This document shows positions 24,396-36,163 of a stretch of 39,304 bases of DNA, in pieces. Both the position numbers and the translations under genes were made by a program. The stretch's first letter is position 1; each line of letters opens with the position of its first letter. The stretch covers positions 1 to 39,304 of the forward strand of contig JABSPM010000031.1 in the NCBI GenBank assembly GCA_013215095.1, in the 5' to 3' direction. The notes under the pieces are model-generated. The model was not told the origin of the DNA. It was given only the letters and a program-made list of their open reading frames with translations, and did not search any database. Source of the stretch: Flavobacteriaceae bacterium. Its GTDB lineage: Bacteria; Bacteroidota; Bacteroidia; Flavobacteriales; Flavobacteriaceae.

Positions 24396-24403
24396 TATAT
24401 TTG
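24396..24403 (+). promoter_or_regulatory. -7 box candidate for prfC
   Basis: TATATTTG lies 17 nt before ATG 24420 and supports that start over the upstream ATG/GTG codons, because transcription would begin about at 24408. The -33 region (TTT near 24376) is weak. Confidence 0.45.
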
Positions 24404-24419
24404 CCCAAATTTATTTTTT

Positions 24420-26009
24420 ATGTCATTTATTGAAGAAATTAAGAGAAGACGTACATTTGGTATAGTTTCGCATCCTGATGCTGGGAAAACTACACTAACA
24501 GAAAAACTACTATTATTTGGGGGCGCCATACAAGAAGCGGGAGCTGTAAAAAGCAATAAAATAAAAAAAGGTGCAACTAGTGATTTCATGGAAATTGAAC
24601 GCCAACGTGGTATATCTGTAGCAACATCTGTCTTAGCTTTTGAGTATAAAGGTATAAAAATCAACATTTTAGACACTCCTGGTCATAAGGATTTTGCAGA
24701 AGACACATTTAGAACTCTAACTGCGGTAGATAGTGTAATTGTTGTTATTGATGTCGCAAAAGGTGTTGAAGAGCAAACCGAAAAGCTTGTTAAAGTATGT
24801 CGCATGCGCAATATTCCAATAATTGTGTTTATAAACAAATTGGATCGGGAAGGAAAAGATGCGTTTGACCTCTTAGACGAAGTAGAGCAAAAACTCGGAT
24901 TAAAAGTGAGCCCACTTAGTTTTCCAATTGGAATGGGCTATGATTTTAAAGGTATTTATAATCTTTGGGAAAAAAACGTCAATCTGTTTACCGAAGAGAG
25001 TAAAACAGATATTGCAGACACTATAGAAATATCTAATTTACAAGACAAGAAACTCAATACGTTAATTGGTGATACTGCAGCCAATACACTTCGTGAAGAA
25101 TTGGAATTAGTAGAAGGTATTTATCCAAAATTTGATAAAAACGAATATTTGGAAGGTCAGCTTCAACCTGTTTTCTTTGGTTCTGCCTTAAATAACTTTG
25201 GTGTTAGAGAGCTTTTAGATTGTTTTATTAATATTGCACCAGTCCCTCGTGCAAAACAAAGTGAAGAACGTCTTGTAGAACCAGCGGAAAATAAATTCAC
25301 TGGGTTTGTTTTTAAAATTCATGCCAATATGGATCCTAATCATAGAGATCGCCTTGCTTTTATTAAAATTGTATCTGGTACGTTTAAAAGAAATACACCT
25401 TATTTGCATGTACGCTTAGGAAAAAAGTTGAAATTTTCTAGCCCGAATGCTTTTTTTGCAGAAAAGAAACAAATTGTCGATGTCTCTTATCCAGGTGACA
25501 TCGTTGGATTACATGATACAGGAAACTTTAAAATTGGAGATACATTAACTGAAGGCGAAAAAATTAATTATAAAGGAATTCCTAGTTTCTCACCTGAACA
25601 TTTTAGGTATATCAATAATGCAGACCCATTAAAATCTAAGCAGCTATATAAAGGAATTGATCAATTAATGGATGAGGGTGTTGCCCAACTTTTTACCTTA
25701 GAAATGAATGGACGAAAGGTTATTGGAACAGTTGGTGCACTGCAATATGAAGTTATACAATATCGCTTAGAACATGAATATGGTGCTAAATGTACCTACG
25801 AAAATTTAAACGTACATAAGGCATGTTGGGTAGAAACTGAAGATGAAACCACTGAAGAATTCAAAGCATTTAAACGTGTAAAACAACGTTTTTTAGCTAA
25901 AGACAAACAAGGACAAATGGTGTTTTTAGCAGACTCGGCATTTTCCTTGCAAATGACACAACAAAAGTACCCAAGCATTACATTCCATTATACTTCGGAA
26001 TTTCACTAG
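24420..26009 (+). CDS. prfC: Peptide chain release factor 3
   Basis: RF3 is a GTPase that removes RF1/RF2 from the ribosome after termination. Starting at ATG 24420 (MSFIEEIKRRRTFGIVSHPD) gives 529 residues, the family length; the longer frame from 24360 adds residues that overlap the promoter box. GTP-binding motifs follow: SHPDAGKTTLTEK (G1), RQRGISVATSV (G2), DTPGHKDF (G3) and INKLDREG (G4). The RF3-specific C-terminus (QYEVIQYRLEHEYGAKC) is intact. It is transcribed alone or with the small Fe-S gene 123 bp downstream. Confidence 0.97.
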   Translation: MSFIEEIKRRRTFGIVSHPDAGKTTLTEKLLLFGGAIQEAGAVKSNKIKKGATSDFMEIERQRGISVATSVLAFEYKGIKINILDTPGHKDFAEDTFRTLTAVDSVIVVIDVAKGVEEQTEKLVKVCRMRNIPIIVFINKLDREGKDAFDLLDEVEQKLGLKVSPLSFPIGMGYDFKGIYNLWEKNVNLFTEESKTDIADTIEISNLQDKKLNTLIGDTAANTLREELELVEGIYPKFDKNEYLEGQLQPVFFGSALNNFGVRELLDCFINIAPVPRAKQSEERLVEPAENKFTGFVFKIHANMDPNHRDRLAFIKIVSGTFKRNTPYLHVRLGKKLKFSSPNAFFAEKKQIVDVSYPGDIVGLHDTGNFKIGDTLTEGEKINYKGIPSFSPEHFRYINNADPLKSKQLYKGIDQLMDEGVAQLFTLEMNGRKVIGTVGALQYEVIQYRLEHEYGAKCTYENLNVHKACWVETEDETTEEFKAFKRVKQRFLAKDKQGQMVFLADSAFSLQMTQQKYPSITFHYTSEFH

Positions 26010-26132
26010 GTCACATTATCTGTAGATAATTTGGTATTTCATCGGTTTTTTTGTACATTTAATCGACAATAATGTGATATACAGCTGCTTAAGTTTAAAA
26101 ACTCACTGTATATTAACCCAAATCCAAACACC

Positions 26133-26381
26133 ATGAACACCGAAACCATTATCTTCAGTAATAAAGATATTACTGTGACCTTTGCACCTAAAATTTGTAT
26201 TCATGCAGAGAAATGTGCGAAAGAATTATCGGAAGTATTTAGAACCAATGTTATTCCTTGGATAAATTTAGATGGCACAAAAACCGAACGTATTATAAAA
26301 CAAATAAAACGTTGTCCTTCTAGTGCTCTAAAATACTTTAATCACACTAATGATAAAGCATTTCAAAACAAAGCCACTTAA
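26133..26381 (+). CDS. Small Fe-S protein, divergent mono-cluster (YjdI-type, Fer4_19)
   Basis: The 82-residue protein matches the (4Fe-4S) mono-cluster family often annotated YjdI. The Cys residues are Cys22 and Cys28 (ICIHAEKCAKEL) and Cys61 (RCPSSALKYF). VFRTNVIPWINLDG lies between them. Family members often accompany an acetyltransferase; none is present here. Only three of the possible cluster Cys ligands are seen. A hairpin (26365-26402) overlaps the last codons and likely ends transcription. Confidence 0.85.
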   Translation: MNTETIIFSNKDITVTFAPKICIHAEKCAKELSEVFRTNVIPWINLDGTKTERIIKQIKRCPSSALKYFNHTNDKAFQNKAT

Positions 26382-26402
26382 CCTATTAAAAGGCTTTGTT
26401 TT
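26365..26402 (+). terminator. Terminator overlapping the end of the Fe-S gene
   Basis: AAAACAAAGCC (26365-26375) pairs perfectly over 11 bp with GGCTTTGTTTT (26392-26402), with a 16-nt loop containing the stop codon. The right arm ends in TTTGTTTT, a modest T-tract. Confidence 0.6.
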
Positions 26403-26508
26403 GAGACTTTAAACAATGTTTATGAAAATATACAATTTTCACCTATTTTTTAAACAACACACTAACCCGTGTTTTAGTTTTATTACGGTCATCTTAGCTC
26501 AACAGTCA

Positions 26509-26823
26509 TTACGCCTGTCCTGTAGGTCCAAAATTTAATGGTATTGGTGCTTTATCGTAGTCTTTAATTTCTCCATGTGCTGCTTCAAAACGTTTGATAT
26601 TATCGTTTAAAGCTTTTGCCAAACGTTTGGCATGTTGCGGTGTTAAAATAATTCTAGACTTAACTTTGCTCTTTGGTGTTCCTGGCATAATACTAACAAA
26701 ATCCAAAACAAATTCTGAAACTGAGTGATTAATAATTGCCAAATTTGAATAGGTTCCTTCCGCTATTTGTTCGTCCAATTCAATATTTATTTGTCCTTGT
26801 TTAGTTTGATTATTATCTGCCAT
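26509..26823 (-). CDS. DUF3467 domain protein
   Basis: The 104-residue protein matches DUF3467: IELDEQIAEGTYSNLAIINH (14-33), EFVLDFVSIMPG (37-48), SKVKSRIILTPQHAKRLAKAL (52-72) and a C-terminal GPTG. Function is unknown, but the gene characteristically follows rpoC in Bacteroidota, as here, which suggests a link with transcription. An intervening hairpin (26859-26884) may lower read-through from rpoC. No unusual features. Confidence 0.92.
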   Translation of the reverse strand: MADNNQTKQGQINIELDEQIAEGTYSNLAIINHSVSEFVLDFVSIMPGTPKSKVKSRIILTPQHAKRLAKALNDNIKRFEAAHGEIKDYDKAPIPLNFGPTGQA

Positions 26824-26858
26824 AATACGATTTTTTATATGAAATACTGCTGTAAAAC

Positions 26859-26884
26859 GAATCCCGACGGTTAAATCGGGATTC
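26859..26884 (-). terminator. Hairpin between rpoC and DUF3467
   Basis: GAATCCCGA (26859-26867) pairs with TCGGGATTC (26876-26884), loop of 8. On the minus strand the stem is followed by GTTTTAC, a weak T-tract. It probably acts as a partial terminator, letting some transcription continue into DUF3467. Confidence 0.6.
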
Positions 26885-26912
26885 TAAATTTATACGAACC
26901 TATAACTGTTGC

Positions 26913-29900
26913 TTAGTTATAATTCATTTCTTGTTTTGATTGCATAATTTGGTCGAATTCCTCTTTAGACCCAACAATGATATTCTCATATTCACGCATT
27001 CCTGTACCTGCAGGAATTCTGTGTCCAACAATAACATTTTCTTTAAGTCCTTCAAGGGTATCAACCTTACCATTCACGGCTGCTTCATTAAGTACCTTGG
27101 TTGTTTCCTGGAAGGATGCTGCAGAGATAAACGATTTTGTTTGTAAAGATGCTCTTGTAATTCCTTGTAATATTGGCGTCGCCGTTGCTGGTCTCGCATC
27201 TCTAGCTTGAACTAAATTCTTATCCTCTCTTCTTAAGATAGAATTCTCGTCTCTCAGCTCTCTAGGAGTTACAATCTGACCTGCTTTTAAATTATCTGAA
27301 TCGCCTGCATCTTCCACAACTTTCTTTCCAAATATTTCATCATTTTCATCAATAAAATCTGATTTATGAACCAATTGGTTTTCTAAGAAAATAGTATCTC
27401 CAGAATCGATAATTCGTACTTTACGCATCATTTGTCTCACAACAACTTCAAAGTGTTTATCATTAATTTTTACACCTTGTAAGCGATAAACTTCTTGAAC
27501 TTCATTTACCAAGTACTGTTGTACCGCAGAAGGTCCTTTGATATTTAAGATATCATTTGGAGTAATAGATCCATCGGATAATGGCATACCTGCTTTAACA
27601 AAGTCATTTTCTTGCACAAGAATCTGATTTGATAATTTAACGAGGTATTTCTTAATATCCCCTAGTCTAGATTCAATAATAATCTCACGATTACCACGCT
27701 TAATCTTACCGAATGATACTACACCATCAATCTCACTTACTACTGCAGGATTGGAAGGGTTACGTGCTTCAAATAATTCCGTTACACGTGGTAAACCTCC
27801 TGTAATATCACCTGCCTTGGCAGATTTTCTAGGGATCTTCACTAAGATTTTACCAATGTTAATTTTATCCTTATCATCGATCATAAGGTGGGCTCCAACT
27901 GGTAAGTTGTATGAACGAATCACTTCGCCTTTACTATTCTCAATATGTAAAGTTGGTATTAACTTCTTGTTTCTAGATTCCGAAATTACTTTTTGTTGGA
28001 ATCCTGTTTGTTCATCAATTTCAACTTGGTACGTTACACCTTGTTCAATATTCTCATACCTTACTTTTCCTGCGAATTCAGAAATAATTACGCCATTATA
28101 TGGATCCCATTGACACACTTCGTCACCTTTCTTGAGCTTTTGTCCTGGTTTAATAAATATAGTTGAACCGTAAGGAATGTTGTTCGTACTTAACACAATA
28201 CCCGTTTTTTCATCAATTAACTTCAATTCAGAAGTTCTAGATATTACGATATCTACTTCATTTCCTTCGCTATCTTCTCCTTTAACAGTTCTCAACTCTT
28301 CGATATCTGCTCTACCGTCAAACTTAACGATTAACTTATTCTCTTCAGAAATATTTCCTGCAATACCACCCACATGGAAGGTACGCAGTGTTAGCTGTGT
28401 ACCTGGTTCACCAATTGACTGGGCTGCAACTACACCTACGGCCTCTCCTCTTTGCACCATTTTACCGGTAGCTAAGTTTCTTCCGTAACACTTAGCGCAA
28501 ATTCCTTTTTTAGCTTCACACGTTAATGGTGATCTTGCTTCTATAGCATCTAATGCTGAAGCTCCTATACGTTTAGCCACTGTATCATCAATGTGTCCGC
28601 CCGCTTCAATCAATAACTCTTTCGTTAAAGGATCATAGACATCATGTAAGGATGTACGTCCAACAATACGCTCTTCTAAAGTTTCTACAACCTCTTCGTT
28701 TTTCTTTAATGGTCTAATTGTAATACCTCTTAGTGTACCGCAGTCCTCCTCATTAATAATAACATCTTGAGAAACATCAACCAAACGACGTGTTAAGTAG
28801 CCCGCATCAGCAGTTTTAAGTGCTGTATCTGCAAGTCCTTTACGAGCACCGTGGGTTGAGATAAAGTATTCTAAAATTGATAGTCCTTCCTTGAAGTTAG
28901 AAAGTATTGGATTTTCAATAATTTCTCCACCTCCTGCATTAGACTTCTTTGGTTTTGCCATAAGTCCACGCATACCTGTTAACTGACGAATCTGCTCTTT
29001 AGATCCACGAGCTCCAGAATCAAGCATCATGTATACCGAATTAAATCCTTGTTGATCTTCTCGAATACGTTTCATTGACAACTCTGTCAATTCGGCATTA
29101 GTAGATGTCCAGACATCAATAACTTGGTTATAACGCTCATTATTTGTAATAAGTCCCATGTTATAACTTGACATGATGCCATCAACCTTCTTATTAGCTT
29201 CACCAATCATTCCGTGTTTTTCTTGCGGAATAATAATATCACCTAAACTAAAGGATAATCCGCCTTGGAATGCAAACTTATAGCCTAATGTTTTTATTTC
29301 ATCCAAGAAAGCCGCCGTTTCTGGTATACTCGTTACATTTAAAATACCATGAATAATATCTCTTAAGGATTTTTTGGTCAATACTTCGTTGATATATCCA
29401 GCTGCAGCAGGTACTTTTTCGTTAAATAATACACGACCTACTGTAGTTTCGATAATTTGTTTTGTCAACTCACCTTCTTCATTAAAATCAACCGTTCTTA
29501 CCTTAATAGAAGCATTTAAGTCCACACGTTTTTCATTATACGCAATAGTTACCTCTTCTGGAGAGTAGAACGTTAATCCTTCACCTTTAATAGGCACTTC
29601 AGTTGTGTGTTTACGTAACTTAGTCATATAGTAAAGTCCAAGAACCATATCCTGGGAAGGTACCGTTACCGGAGAACCATTTGCAGGATTCAGAATATTA
29701 TGAGATGCTAACATTAATAATTGGGCTTCTAATATTGCCTCTGGTCCTAATGGTAAATGCACCGCCATCTGATCACCGTCAAAATCCGCGTTAAATGCAG
29801 TACATACTAATGGGTGTAACTGAATGGCTTTACCTTCAATAAGTTTTGGTTGGAATGCCTGGATACCCAATCTATGTAGCGTAGGCGCACGGTTGAGTAA

Positions 29901-31214
29901 AACTGGATGTCCTTTTAATACATTCTCTAAGATATCCCAAACTACAGGTTCTTTTTTATCAATGATTTTCTTAGCAGATTTCACTGTTTTTACAATACCT
30001 CTTTCAATTAATTTTCTAATTACAAAAGGCTTGTATAATTCAGCAGCCATGTTCTTTGGTAAACCACACTCATATAACTTTAATTCTGGTCCAACAACAA
30101 TTACCGAACGTGCAGAATAGTCCACACGTTTACCAAGTAAGTTTTGACGGAAACGTCCTTGCTTACCTTTTAAGGAGTCTGATAAGGACTTTAAAGGTCT
30201 GTTAGAATCTGTTTTTACTGCAGAAGATTTACGTGTGTTATCAAATAAAGAATCTACAGATTCTTGCAACATACGTTTTTCATTACGTAAAATAACTTCA
30301 GGTGCTTTGATTTCAACTAATCGCTTTAAACGATTGTTTCTAATAATTACACGACGGTATAAGTCATTTAGATCAGATGTTGCAAAACGACCACCATCTA
30401 ATGGAACCAACGGACGTAATTCTGGTGGAATTACTGGAACCGCTTTCATAATCATCCACTCAGGTAAATTCTCTCTATTTAGATTTGCATCTCTAAAAGC
30501 TTCTACAACCTGAAGACGTTTTAAAGCTTCAGTTTTGCGTTGTTTAGATGTTTCATTATTTGCTTTATGACGCAATTGGAATGACAATTCATCTAAGTTG
30601 ATTCGTCCGAGCAAATCAATTAAACACTCAGCACCCATTTTTGCGATAAATTTCTCTGGGTCTGTATCGTCTAAGTATTGATTTTCTATAGGAAGTTCTT
30701 CTGCAATATTAAGGTACTCTTCTTCTGTTAAGAAATCCATTTTTTGTAATGGTTCTCCCTCAGCATTCTTAGCGTTACCAGGTTGAATTACGACATAGCG
30801 TTCGTAGTAAATAATCATATCTAATTTCTTAGATGGTAGTCCAAGTAAGTATCCTATTTTATTTGGTAATGAACGGAAGTACCAAATATGCGCTACAGGC
30901 ACTACTAGGTTAATATGACCAACTCTATCTCTACGTACTTTTTTCTCTGTAACTTCTACTCCACATCGATCACATACGATACCCTTATAGCGAATACGCT
31001 TATATTTTCCACAAGCACACTCATAATCCTTAACAGGACCAAAGATACGCTCACAGAACAAACCATCACGTTCTGGTTTATGTGTTCTATAATTAATAGT
31101 TTCTGGTTTTAAAACCTCTCCTCTAGATGCTGCTAAAACAGATTCTGGTGAAGCTAAACCTATTGAGATTTTATTGAATCTCTGTACTGTATTCTTATCT
31201 TGTTTTCTTGCCAT
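26913..31214 (-). CDS. rpoC: DNA-directed RNA polymerase subunit beta'
   Basis: The 1433-residue subunit forms the catalytic clamp half of RNA polymerase. The N-terminal zinc ribbon has Cys66, Cys68, Cys81 and Cys84 (ECACGKY then CDRCGVEV). The active-site [12 protein letters not shown] motif is at 475-486 with Asp477, Asp479 and Asp481 holding the metal. The second zinc site ([18 protein letters not shown]) and the conserved bridge-helix/trigger-loop region ([20 protein letters not shown]) are present. It starts 29 bp downstream of rpoB. No lesions seen. Length is usual for Bacteroidota. Confidence 0.98.
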   Translation of the reverse strand: MARKQDKNTVQRFNKISIGLASPESVLAASRGEVLKPETINYRTHKPERDGLFCERIFGPVKDYECACGKYKRIRYKGIVCDRCGVEVTEKKVRRDRVGHINLVVPVAHIWYFRSLPNKIGYLLGLPSKKLDMIIYYERYVVIQPGNAKNAEGEPLQKMDFLTEEEYLNIAEELPIENQYLDDTDPEKFIAKMGAECLIDLLGRINLDELSFQLRHKANNETSKQRKTEALKRLQVVEAFRDANLNRENLPEWMIMKAVPVIPPELRPLVPLDGGRFATSDLNDLYRRVIIRNNRLKRLVEIKAPEVILRNEKRMLQESVDSLFDNTRKSSAVKTDSNRPLKSLSDSLKGKQGRFRQNLLGKRVDYSARSVIVVGPELKLYECGLPKNMAAELYKPFVIRKLIERGIVKTVKSAKKIIDKKEPVVWDILENVLKGHPVLLNRAPTLHRLGIQAFQPKLIEGKAIQLHPLVCTAFNADFDGDQMAVHLPLGPEAILEAQLLMLASHNILNPANGSPVTVPSQDMVLGLYYMTKLRKHTTEVPIKGEGLTFYSPEEVTIAYNEKRVDLNASIKVRTVDFNEEGELTKQIIETTVGRVLFNEKVPAAAGYINEVLTKKSLRDIIHGILNVTSIPETAAFLDEIKTLGYKFAFQGGLSFSLGDIIIPQEKHGMIGEANKKVDGIMSSYNMGLITNNERYNQVIDVWTSTNAELTELSMKRIREDQQGFNSVYMMLDSGARGSKEQIRQLTGMRGLMAKPKKSNAGGGEIIENPILSNFKEGLSILEYFISTHGARKGLADTALKTADAGYLTRRLVDVSQDVIINEEDCGTLRGITIRPLKKNEEVVETLEERIVGRTSLHDVYDPLTKELLIEAGGHIDDTVAKRIGASALDAIEARSPLTCEAKKGICAKCYGRNLATGKMVQRGEAVGVVAAQSIGEPGTQLTLRTFHVGGIAGNISEENKLIVKFDGRADIEELRTVKGEDSEGNEVDIVISRTSELKLIDEKTGIVLSTNNIPYGSTIFIKPGQKLKKGDEVCQWDPYNGVIISEFAGKVRYENIEQGVTYQVEIDEQTGFQQKVISESRNKKLIPTLHIENSKGEVIRSYNLPVGAHLMIDDKDKINIGKILVKIPRKSAKAGDITGGLPRVTELFEARNPSNPAVVSEIDGVVSFGKIKRGNREIIIESRLGDIKKYLVKLSNQILVQENDFVKAGMPLSDGSITPNDILNIKGPSAVQQYLVNEVQEVYRLQGVKINDKHFEVVVRQMMRKVRIIDSGDTIFLENQLVHKSDFIDENDEIFGKKVVEDAGDSDNLKAGQIVTPRELRDENSILRREDKNLVQARDARPATATPILQGITRASLQTKSFISAASFQETTKVLNEAAVNGKVDTLEGLKENVIVGHRIPAGTGMREYENIIVGSKEEFDQIMQSKQEMNYN

Positions 31215-31243
31215 AATGTATGGTTGAAATGAATTTTTACTTA

Positions 31244-34200
31244 CTACTCTTCTAATCTAATATCTAATCCAAGACCTTTCAATTCATGCATTAATACATT
31301 GAAAGATTCTGGTAGTCCAGGTTCTGGCATTGGTTCTCCCTTAACGATTGCTTCGTAAGTTTTGGCTCTACCAATAACATCATCAGATTTTACGGTTAAG
31401 ATTTCACGTAATGTACTTGAAGCACCATAGGCTTCTAGTGCCCAAACTTCCATCTCTCCAAAACGTTGACCACCAAACTGAGCTTTACCTCCAAGTGGTT
31501 GTTGCGTAATTAAAGAGTATGGTCCAATGGAACGTGCGTGCATCTTATCATCAACCATATGTCCTAGTTTCAACATATAGATAACACCTACTGTAGCGGC
31601 TTGATCAAAACGTTGCCCTGTACCACCATCATACAAATACGTATGTCCAAATCTTGGTATTCCAGCTTCGTCTGTAAAGCCATTAATTTGATCTAAAGTA
31701 GCACCATCAAAAATTGGTGTTGCATACTTACGGTCTAATTTTTGACCTGCCCAACCTAATACCGTTTCATAAATCTGCCCGATATTCATACGAGAAGGTA
31801 CACCTAGTGGGTTCAGTACGATATCTACTGGTGTTCCATCTTCTAAGAATGGCATATCTTCTTGGCGGACAATACGTGCTACAATACCTTTGTTTCCATG
31901 TCGTCCCGCCATCTTATCTCCTACTTTTAGTTTACGTTTTTTCGCAATATAAACTTTAGCAAGTTTGATTATTCCAGAAGGTAATTCATCTCCAACAGAG
32001 ATTGTAAATTTCTCTCTTCTTAACGATCCTTGTAAATCGTTTTCTTTAATTTTATAATTATGTATTAAATCGGCAACTAATTTGTTTGTGTAATCATCTG
32101 TTGTCCATTTTCCTGACACTAAATGCGCATAATCATCAACAGCATTTAGCATTTTTTGCGTAAACTTCTTTCCTTTAGGGAATACTTCTTCTCCTAAATC
32201 GTTGAATACACCTTGTGCCGTTTTACCCGCTACAATGCCAAACAATTTTTCAACTAACACATCTTTTAGTTCGTCAAATTTTGTGTAATACATATTTTCC
32301 AAACGAACGATATCTTCCTTATCTTGAGCTCTCTTGCGCTTATCTTTAATAGCACGTGCAAATAGCTTCTTATTTACAACGACTCCATGTAAAGATGGTG
32401 AAGCCTTTAATGAAGCATCTTTTACATCTCCTGCTTTATCACCAAATATTGCTCTCAACAGTTTTTCTTCTGGAGTTGGGTCACTTTCCCCTTTAGGAGT
32501 AATCTTACCAATTAAGATATCACCTGGTTTTATTTCTGCACCAACTCTAATCATTCCATTTTCATCAAGGTCTTTAGTGGCCTCTTCAGAAACATTTGGA
32601 ATGTCATTAGTCAATTCTTCATTACCTAATTTTGTATCTCTCACTTCAAGAGAATACTCATCGATATGAATTGATGTAAAGATATCATCACGCACTACTT
32701 TTTCAGAAATCACAATCGCATCTTCAAAGTTATATCCTTTCCAAGGCATGAAGGCTACTTTCATATTTCTACCAAGTGCTAGCTCTCCATTTTGCGTTGC
32801 ATAACCCTCACAAAGTACTTGTCCTTTAGACACTTTATCTCCTTTTCGAACAATAGCTTTCAGGATGATTGATGTCCCTTGATTGGTTTTTCTAAATTTT
32901 GTTAACGGGTATGATTTTGTATCAGAATCAAAGCTTACTAAAGCTTCATCTTCTGTTCTAGCATACTTAATAACAATTTTGTTTGCATCGACATACTCAA
33001 CGATTCCTTCACCTTCTGCGTTAATTAATACACGAGAATCTTTTGCTACTTGACGTTCTAAGCCCGTTCCCACAATTGGCGATTCTGGTCGAAGCAAAGG
33101 TACTGCTTGACGCATCATGTTTGATCCCATCAATGCACGGTTAGCATCATCGTGCTCTAAAAATGGGATTAATGAGGCAGATATCGATGAAATCTGATTT
33201 GGTGCTACGTCCGTGTAGTGCAGTCCTACAGGGTCTATTACAGGAAAATCTCCTTCTTGACGCGCAATAACTTTATCATGTAAAATTTTTCCAGTTTCAT
33301 CTACTTCAACTGTGGCTTGCGCAATCATCTTTTCTTCCTCCTCTTCAGCACTCAGGTAGATTGGCGTACCTTTAATGTCTACAACACCTTCTTCAACTTT
33401 ACGGTAAGGTGTTTCAATGAATCCCATTGAGTTTACCTTTGCGTAAACAGAAAGTGAAGATATCAAACCAATATTTGGTCCTTCTGGTGTTTCAATTGGA
33501 CACAAACGTCCATAATGTGTATAATGCACGTCACGTACCTCGAAACCAGCTCTTTCACGAGAAAGACCTCCAGGTCCTAAAGCCGATAAACGACGCTTAT
33601 GTGTAATCTCTGCTAATGGATTGGTTTGATCCATGAATTGAGATAACTGATTGGTTCCAAAAAATGAATTGATTACCGAAGATAAAGTCTTAGCGTTAAT
33701 CAAATCGATTGGTGTAAAGACTTCGTTATCACGAACATTCATGCGTTCACGAATGGTACGAGCCATACGTGCTAAACCAACACCAAACTGCGATGACAAC
33801 TGCTCTCCAACGGTTCTTACACGACGGTTAGATAAGTGATCTATATCATCAATCTCAGCTTTTGAGTTAATTAACTCAATTAAATATTTTACGATAGTAA
33901 TGATATCTTCTTTGGTAAGTACTTGCTTATCCATTCCAATATCAAGACCTAATTTTTTGTTCATTCTATAACGACCTACTTCACCTAAATTGTAACGTTG
34001 ATCACTAAAGAATAATTTGTCAATAATACCACGTGCAGTTTCCTCATCTGGTGGTTCTGCATTACGCAGTTGACGATAGATATGCTCTACAGCTTCTTTT
34101 TCTGAGTTTGTAGGATCTTTTTGAAGTGTATTATGAATAATTGCATAATCGCCTTGCTGAGCACTTTCTTTATGTAACAAGATTGTTTTTGCTCCAGATT

Positions 34201-35056
34201 CTAAAATCTCTTCAATATTTTCTTTATCAAGAATGGTATCACGATCTAGTACGATCTCATTTCTTTCAATAGATACAACTTCTCCCGTATCTTCATCTAC
34301 GAAATCCTCGTGCCATGTGTTTAACACACGTGCTGCTAATTTACGCCCAAGAACTTTTTTAAGTCCAGATTTAGACACTTTAACTTCTTCTGCTAAATCA
34401 AAAATTTCAAGAATATCCTTATCACGTTCAAAACCGATAGCACGGAATAGTGTGGTAACAGGAAGTTTCTTCTTTCTGTCGATATAAGCATACATAACAC
34501 TATTGATGTCTGTAGCGAATTCTATCCAAGAGCCTTTAAAAGGAATAACTCTTGCCGAATATAATTTAGTACCATTGGCGTGGAAAGACTGCCCAAAGAA
34601 CACCCCAGGAGAACGGTGTAATTGAGATACTACAACACGTTCAGCCCCATTAATACAAAACGTACCACTAGGTGTCATGTAAGGTATCGTACCTAAGTAC
34701 ACATCTTGAACTATGGTTTCGAAATCTTCATGTTCAGGATCGGTACAATATAATTTTAATCTAGCTTTTAATGGCACACTATAAGTAAGCCCACGTTCTA
34801 TACATTCTTGTATGCTATATCTTGGTGGATCTATAAAATAATCCAAAAATTCCAAGACAAATTGATTACGTGTATCTGTAATAGGGAAATTTTCCATGAA
34901 GGTGTGATACAGACCTTCATCTCCTCTTTCTTCTGATTTTGTTTCTAACTGGAAAAAATCCTGAAAGGATTTAATCTGAATATCCAAAAAGTCTGGGTAT
35001 TCGGTTCTATTTACAATAGATGAGAAATTTAATCTTTCAGCTTTAGTTGCTAACAT
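31244..35056 (-). CDS. rpoB: DNA-directed RNA polymerase subunit beta
   Basis: The 1270-residue subunit is the other catalytic half of RNA polymerase. The rifampicin-binding cluster (about 470-510, [20 protein letters not shown] then [13 protein letters not shown]) carries the wild-type residues at the main resistance sites (D, H and S in DQTN, THKR and RLSAL), so no classic resistance change is visible. The C-terminus keeps the RpoC-contact segment ([20 protein letters not shown]). A strong hairpin lies upstream in the rplL-rpoB gap. Complete, no lesions. Confidence 0.98.
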   Translation of the reverse strand: MLATKAERLNFSSIVNRTEYPDFLDIQIKSFQDFFQLETKSEERGDEGLYHTFMENFPITDTRNQFVLEFLDYFIDPPRYSIQECIERGLTYSVPLKARLKLYCTDPEHEDFETIVQDVYLGTIPYMTPSGTFCINGAERVVVSQLHRSPGVFFGQSFHANGTKLYSARVIPFKGSWIEFATDINSVMYAYIDRKKKLPVTTLFRAIGFERDKDILEIFDLAEEVKVSKSGLKKVLGRKLAARVLNTWHEDFVDEDTGEVVSIERNEIVLDRDTILDKENIEEILESGAKTILLHKESAQQGDYAIIHNTLQKDPTNSEKEAVEHIYRQLRNAEPPDEETARGIIDKLFFSDQRYNLGEVGRYRMNKKLGLDIGMDKQVLTKEDIITIVKYLIELINSKAEIDDIDHLSNRRVRTVGEQLSSQFGVGLARMARTIRERMNVRDNEVFTPIDLINAKTLSSVINSFFGTNQLSQFMDQTNPLAEITHKRRLSALGPGGLSRERAGFEVRDVHYTHYGRLCPIETPEGPNIGLISSLSVYAKVNSMGFIETPYRKVEEGVVDIKGTPIYLSAEEEEEKMIAQATVEVDETGKILHDKVIARQEGDFPVIDPVGLHYTDVAPNQISSISASLIPFLEHDDANRALMGSNMMRQAVPLLRPESPIVGTGLERQVAKDSRVLINAEGEGIVEYVDANKIVIKYARTEDEALVSFDSDTKSYPLTKFRKTNQGTSIILKAIVRKGDKVSKGQVLCEGYATQNGELALGRNMKVAFMPWKGYNFEDAIVISEKVVRDDIFTSIHIDEYSLEVRDTKLGNEELTNDIPNVSEEATKDLDENGMIRVGAEIKPGDILIGKITPKGESDPTPEEKLLRAIFGDKAGDVKDASLKASPSLHGVVVNKKLFARAIKDKRKRAQDKEDIVRLENMYYTKFDELKDVLVEKLFGIVAGKTAQGVFNDLGEEVFPKGKKFTQKMLNAVDDYAHLVSGKWTTDDYTNKLVADLIHNYKIKENDLQGSLRREKFTISVGDELPSGIIKLAKVYIAKKRKLKVGDKMAGRHGNKGIVARIVRQEDMPFLEDGTPVDIVLNPLGVPSRMNIGQIYETVLGWAGQKLDRKYATPIFDGATLDQINGFTDEAGIPRFGHTYLYDGGTGQRFDQAATVGVIYMLKLGHMVDDKMHARSIGPYSLITQQPLGGKAQFGGQRFGEMEVWALEAYGASSTLREILTVKSDDVIGRAKTYEAIVKGEPMPEPGLPESFNVLMHELKGLGLDIRLEE

Positions 35057-35119
35057 CGACGGACGAAATTTTGATTAAAAAATAGTTTTACGTGTATATA
35101 ACATTTATATACACAAAAG

Positions 35120-35157
35120 GGTTTAGGTCTCGGAGAACTTTTCTCCAGACCTAAACC
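35120..35157 (-). promoter_or_regulatory. Long hairpin in the rplL-rpoB gap
   Basis: GGTTTAGGTCT (35120-35130) pairs perfectly over 11 bp with AGACCTAAACC (35147-35157). Inside, after one bulged C, GGAGAA pairs with TTCTCC around a 3-nt loop. There is no T-run. Position and shape fit an RNA processing or attenuation site that uncouples rpoB from the ribosomal genes, as known in other bacteria at this junction. Confidence 0.7.
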
Positions 35158-35179
35158 ATATGTTCTAGGTTAGTTAAGC

Positions 35180-35554
35180 TTACTTAAGCTCAACCTCTGC
35201 TCCTGCTTCTTCTAAAGAAGATTTTAGACCTTCAGCCTCATCTTTAGATACTCCTTCTTTGATTGCTTTTGGTGCGCTATCTACTAATTCCTTAGCATCT
35301 TTTAATCCTAAACCAGTTAATTCTTTAACTAATTTTACAACTGCTAATTTAGAACCACCAGCTGCTTTAAGGATTACATCAAATTCAGTTTTTTCTTCAG
35401 CGGCTTCACCATCACCAGCTCCTGGTGCAGCTACTGCTACAGCTGCAGCTGCAGGCTCAATACCATATTCTTCTTTTAATATATCAGCTAATTCATTAAC
35501 TTCTTTTACTGTTAAGTTAACTAACTGTTCTGCGAAATCTTTTAAATCTGCCAT
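35180..35554 (-). CDS. rplL: Ribosomal protein L7/L12 (bL12)
   Basis: The 124-residue protein is the flexible stalk protein that recruits translation GTPases. The N-terminal dimer domain ([20 protein letters not shown]), an Ala-rich hinge (about 34-50, [16 protein letters not shown]) and the C-terminal GTPase-contact domain ([20 protein letters not shown], then [20 protein letters not shown]) are complete. It is 67 bp after rplJ. It is followed by the strong hairpin before rpoB. Confidence 0.98.
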   Translation of the reverse strand: MADLKDFAEQLVNLTVKEVNELADILKEEYGIEPAAAAVAVAAPGAGDGEAAEEKTEFDVILKAAGGSKLAVVKLVKELTGLGLKDAKELVDSAPKAIKEGVSKDEAEGLKSSLEEAGAEVELK

Positions 35555-35621
35555 TTTTCTATCGTTTTAAATAAGTTTTAAATTTTAATTTATGTTTGTT
35601 AAAAGTGCGTACTTTTTGAGA

Positions 35622-36143
35622 TTATCCCTCTTTTTGAGATAATGTTTTAAGAATACCTGATAATTTACCACCTCCAGATTGAAGTGCAGACACCACATTC
35701 TTAGCTGGCGATTGAAGTAATCCAATGATGTCTCCAATAAGCTCTTCTCTAGATTTGATATTAACAAGTGTATCTAATTGGTCGTCACCTATGTAAATTG
35801 CTTCTTCGATGAAAGCACCTTTTAATAAAGGTTTCTCAGATTTCTTTCTAAAAGCTTTAATAACTTTTGCTGCTGCGTTCCCTGCTTCAGCATACATTAC
35901 AGAAGTGTTTCCTTTTAAAACAGTTGGTAAGTCTCCAAAATCTTTATCTGAAGCTTCCATTGCTTTTTCTAACAATGTATTCTTTACAACTGCCATTTCT
36001 ACGTTAGCCTTGAAACAAGCTCTACGCAAATTTGAAGTAGTTCCTGCGTCTAAACCTGAAATATCTGTTAAATAGATATTTACGTTTTCGCCTAACTGAG
36101 CAGTCAACTCTTCAATAACCTGTGATTTTTCTTCTCTTGTCAT
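35622..36143 (-). CDS. rplJ: Ribosomal protein L10 (uL10)
   Basis: The 173-residue stalk base protein binds L12 dimers through its C-terminal helix. It shows MTREEKSQVIEELTAQLG, the YLTDISGLDAG segment and the FRKKSEKPLLKGAFIEEAIY stretch typical of the family. Length fits. It lies 20 bp after rplA and 67 bp before rplL. By analogy with other bacteria it may bind its own mRNA for feedback control, which is not shown by the sequence here. Confidence 0.97.
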   Translation of the reverse strand: MTREEKSQVIEELTAQLGENVNIYLTDISGLDAGTTSNLRRACFKANVEMAVVKNTLLEKAMEASDKDFGDLPTVLKGNTSVMYAEAGNAAAKVIKAFRKKSEKPLLKGAFIEEAIYIGDDQLDTLVNIKSREELIGDIIGLLQSPAKNVVSALQSGGGKLSGILKTLSQKEG

Positions 36144-36163
36144 AATAAAAGATTTTTAACTAC

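Noticed and set aside
24360-24419. N-terminal extension of release factor 3
   Set aside because: The extra residues are not family-like and overlap the promoter box; the start at 24420 gives the normal RF3 N-terminus.
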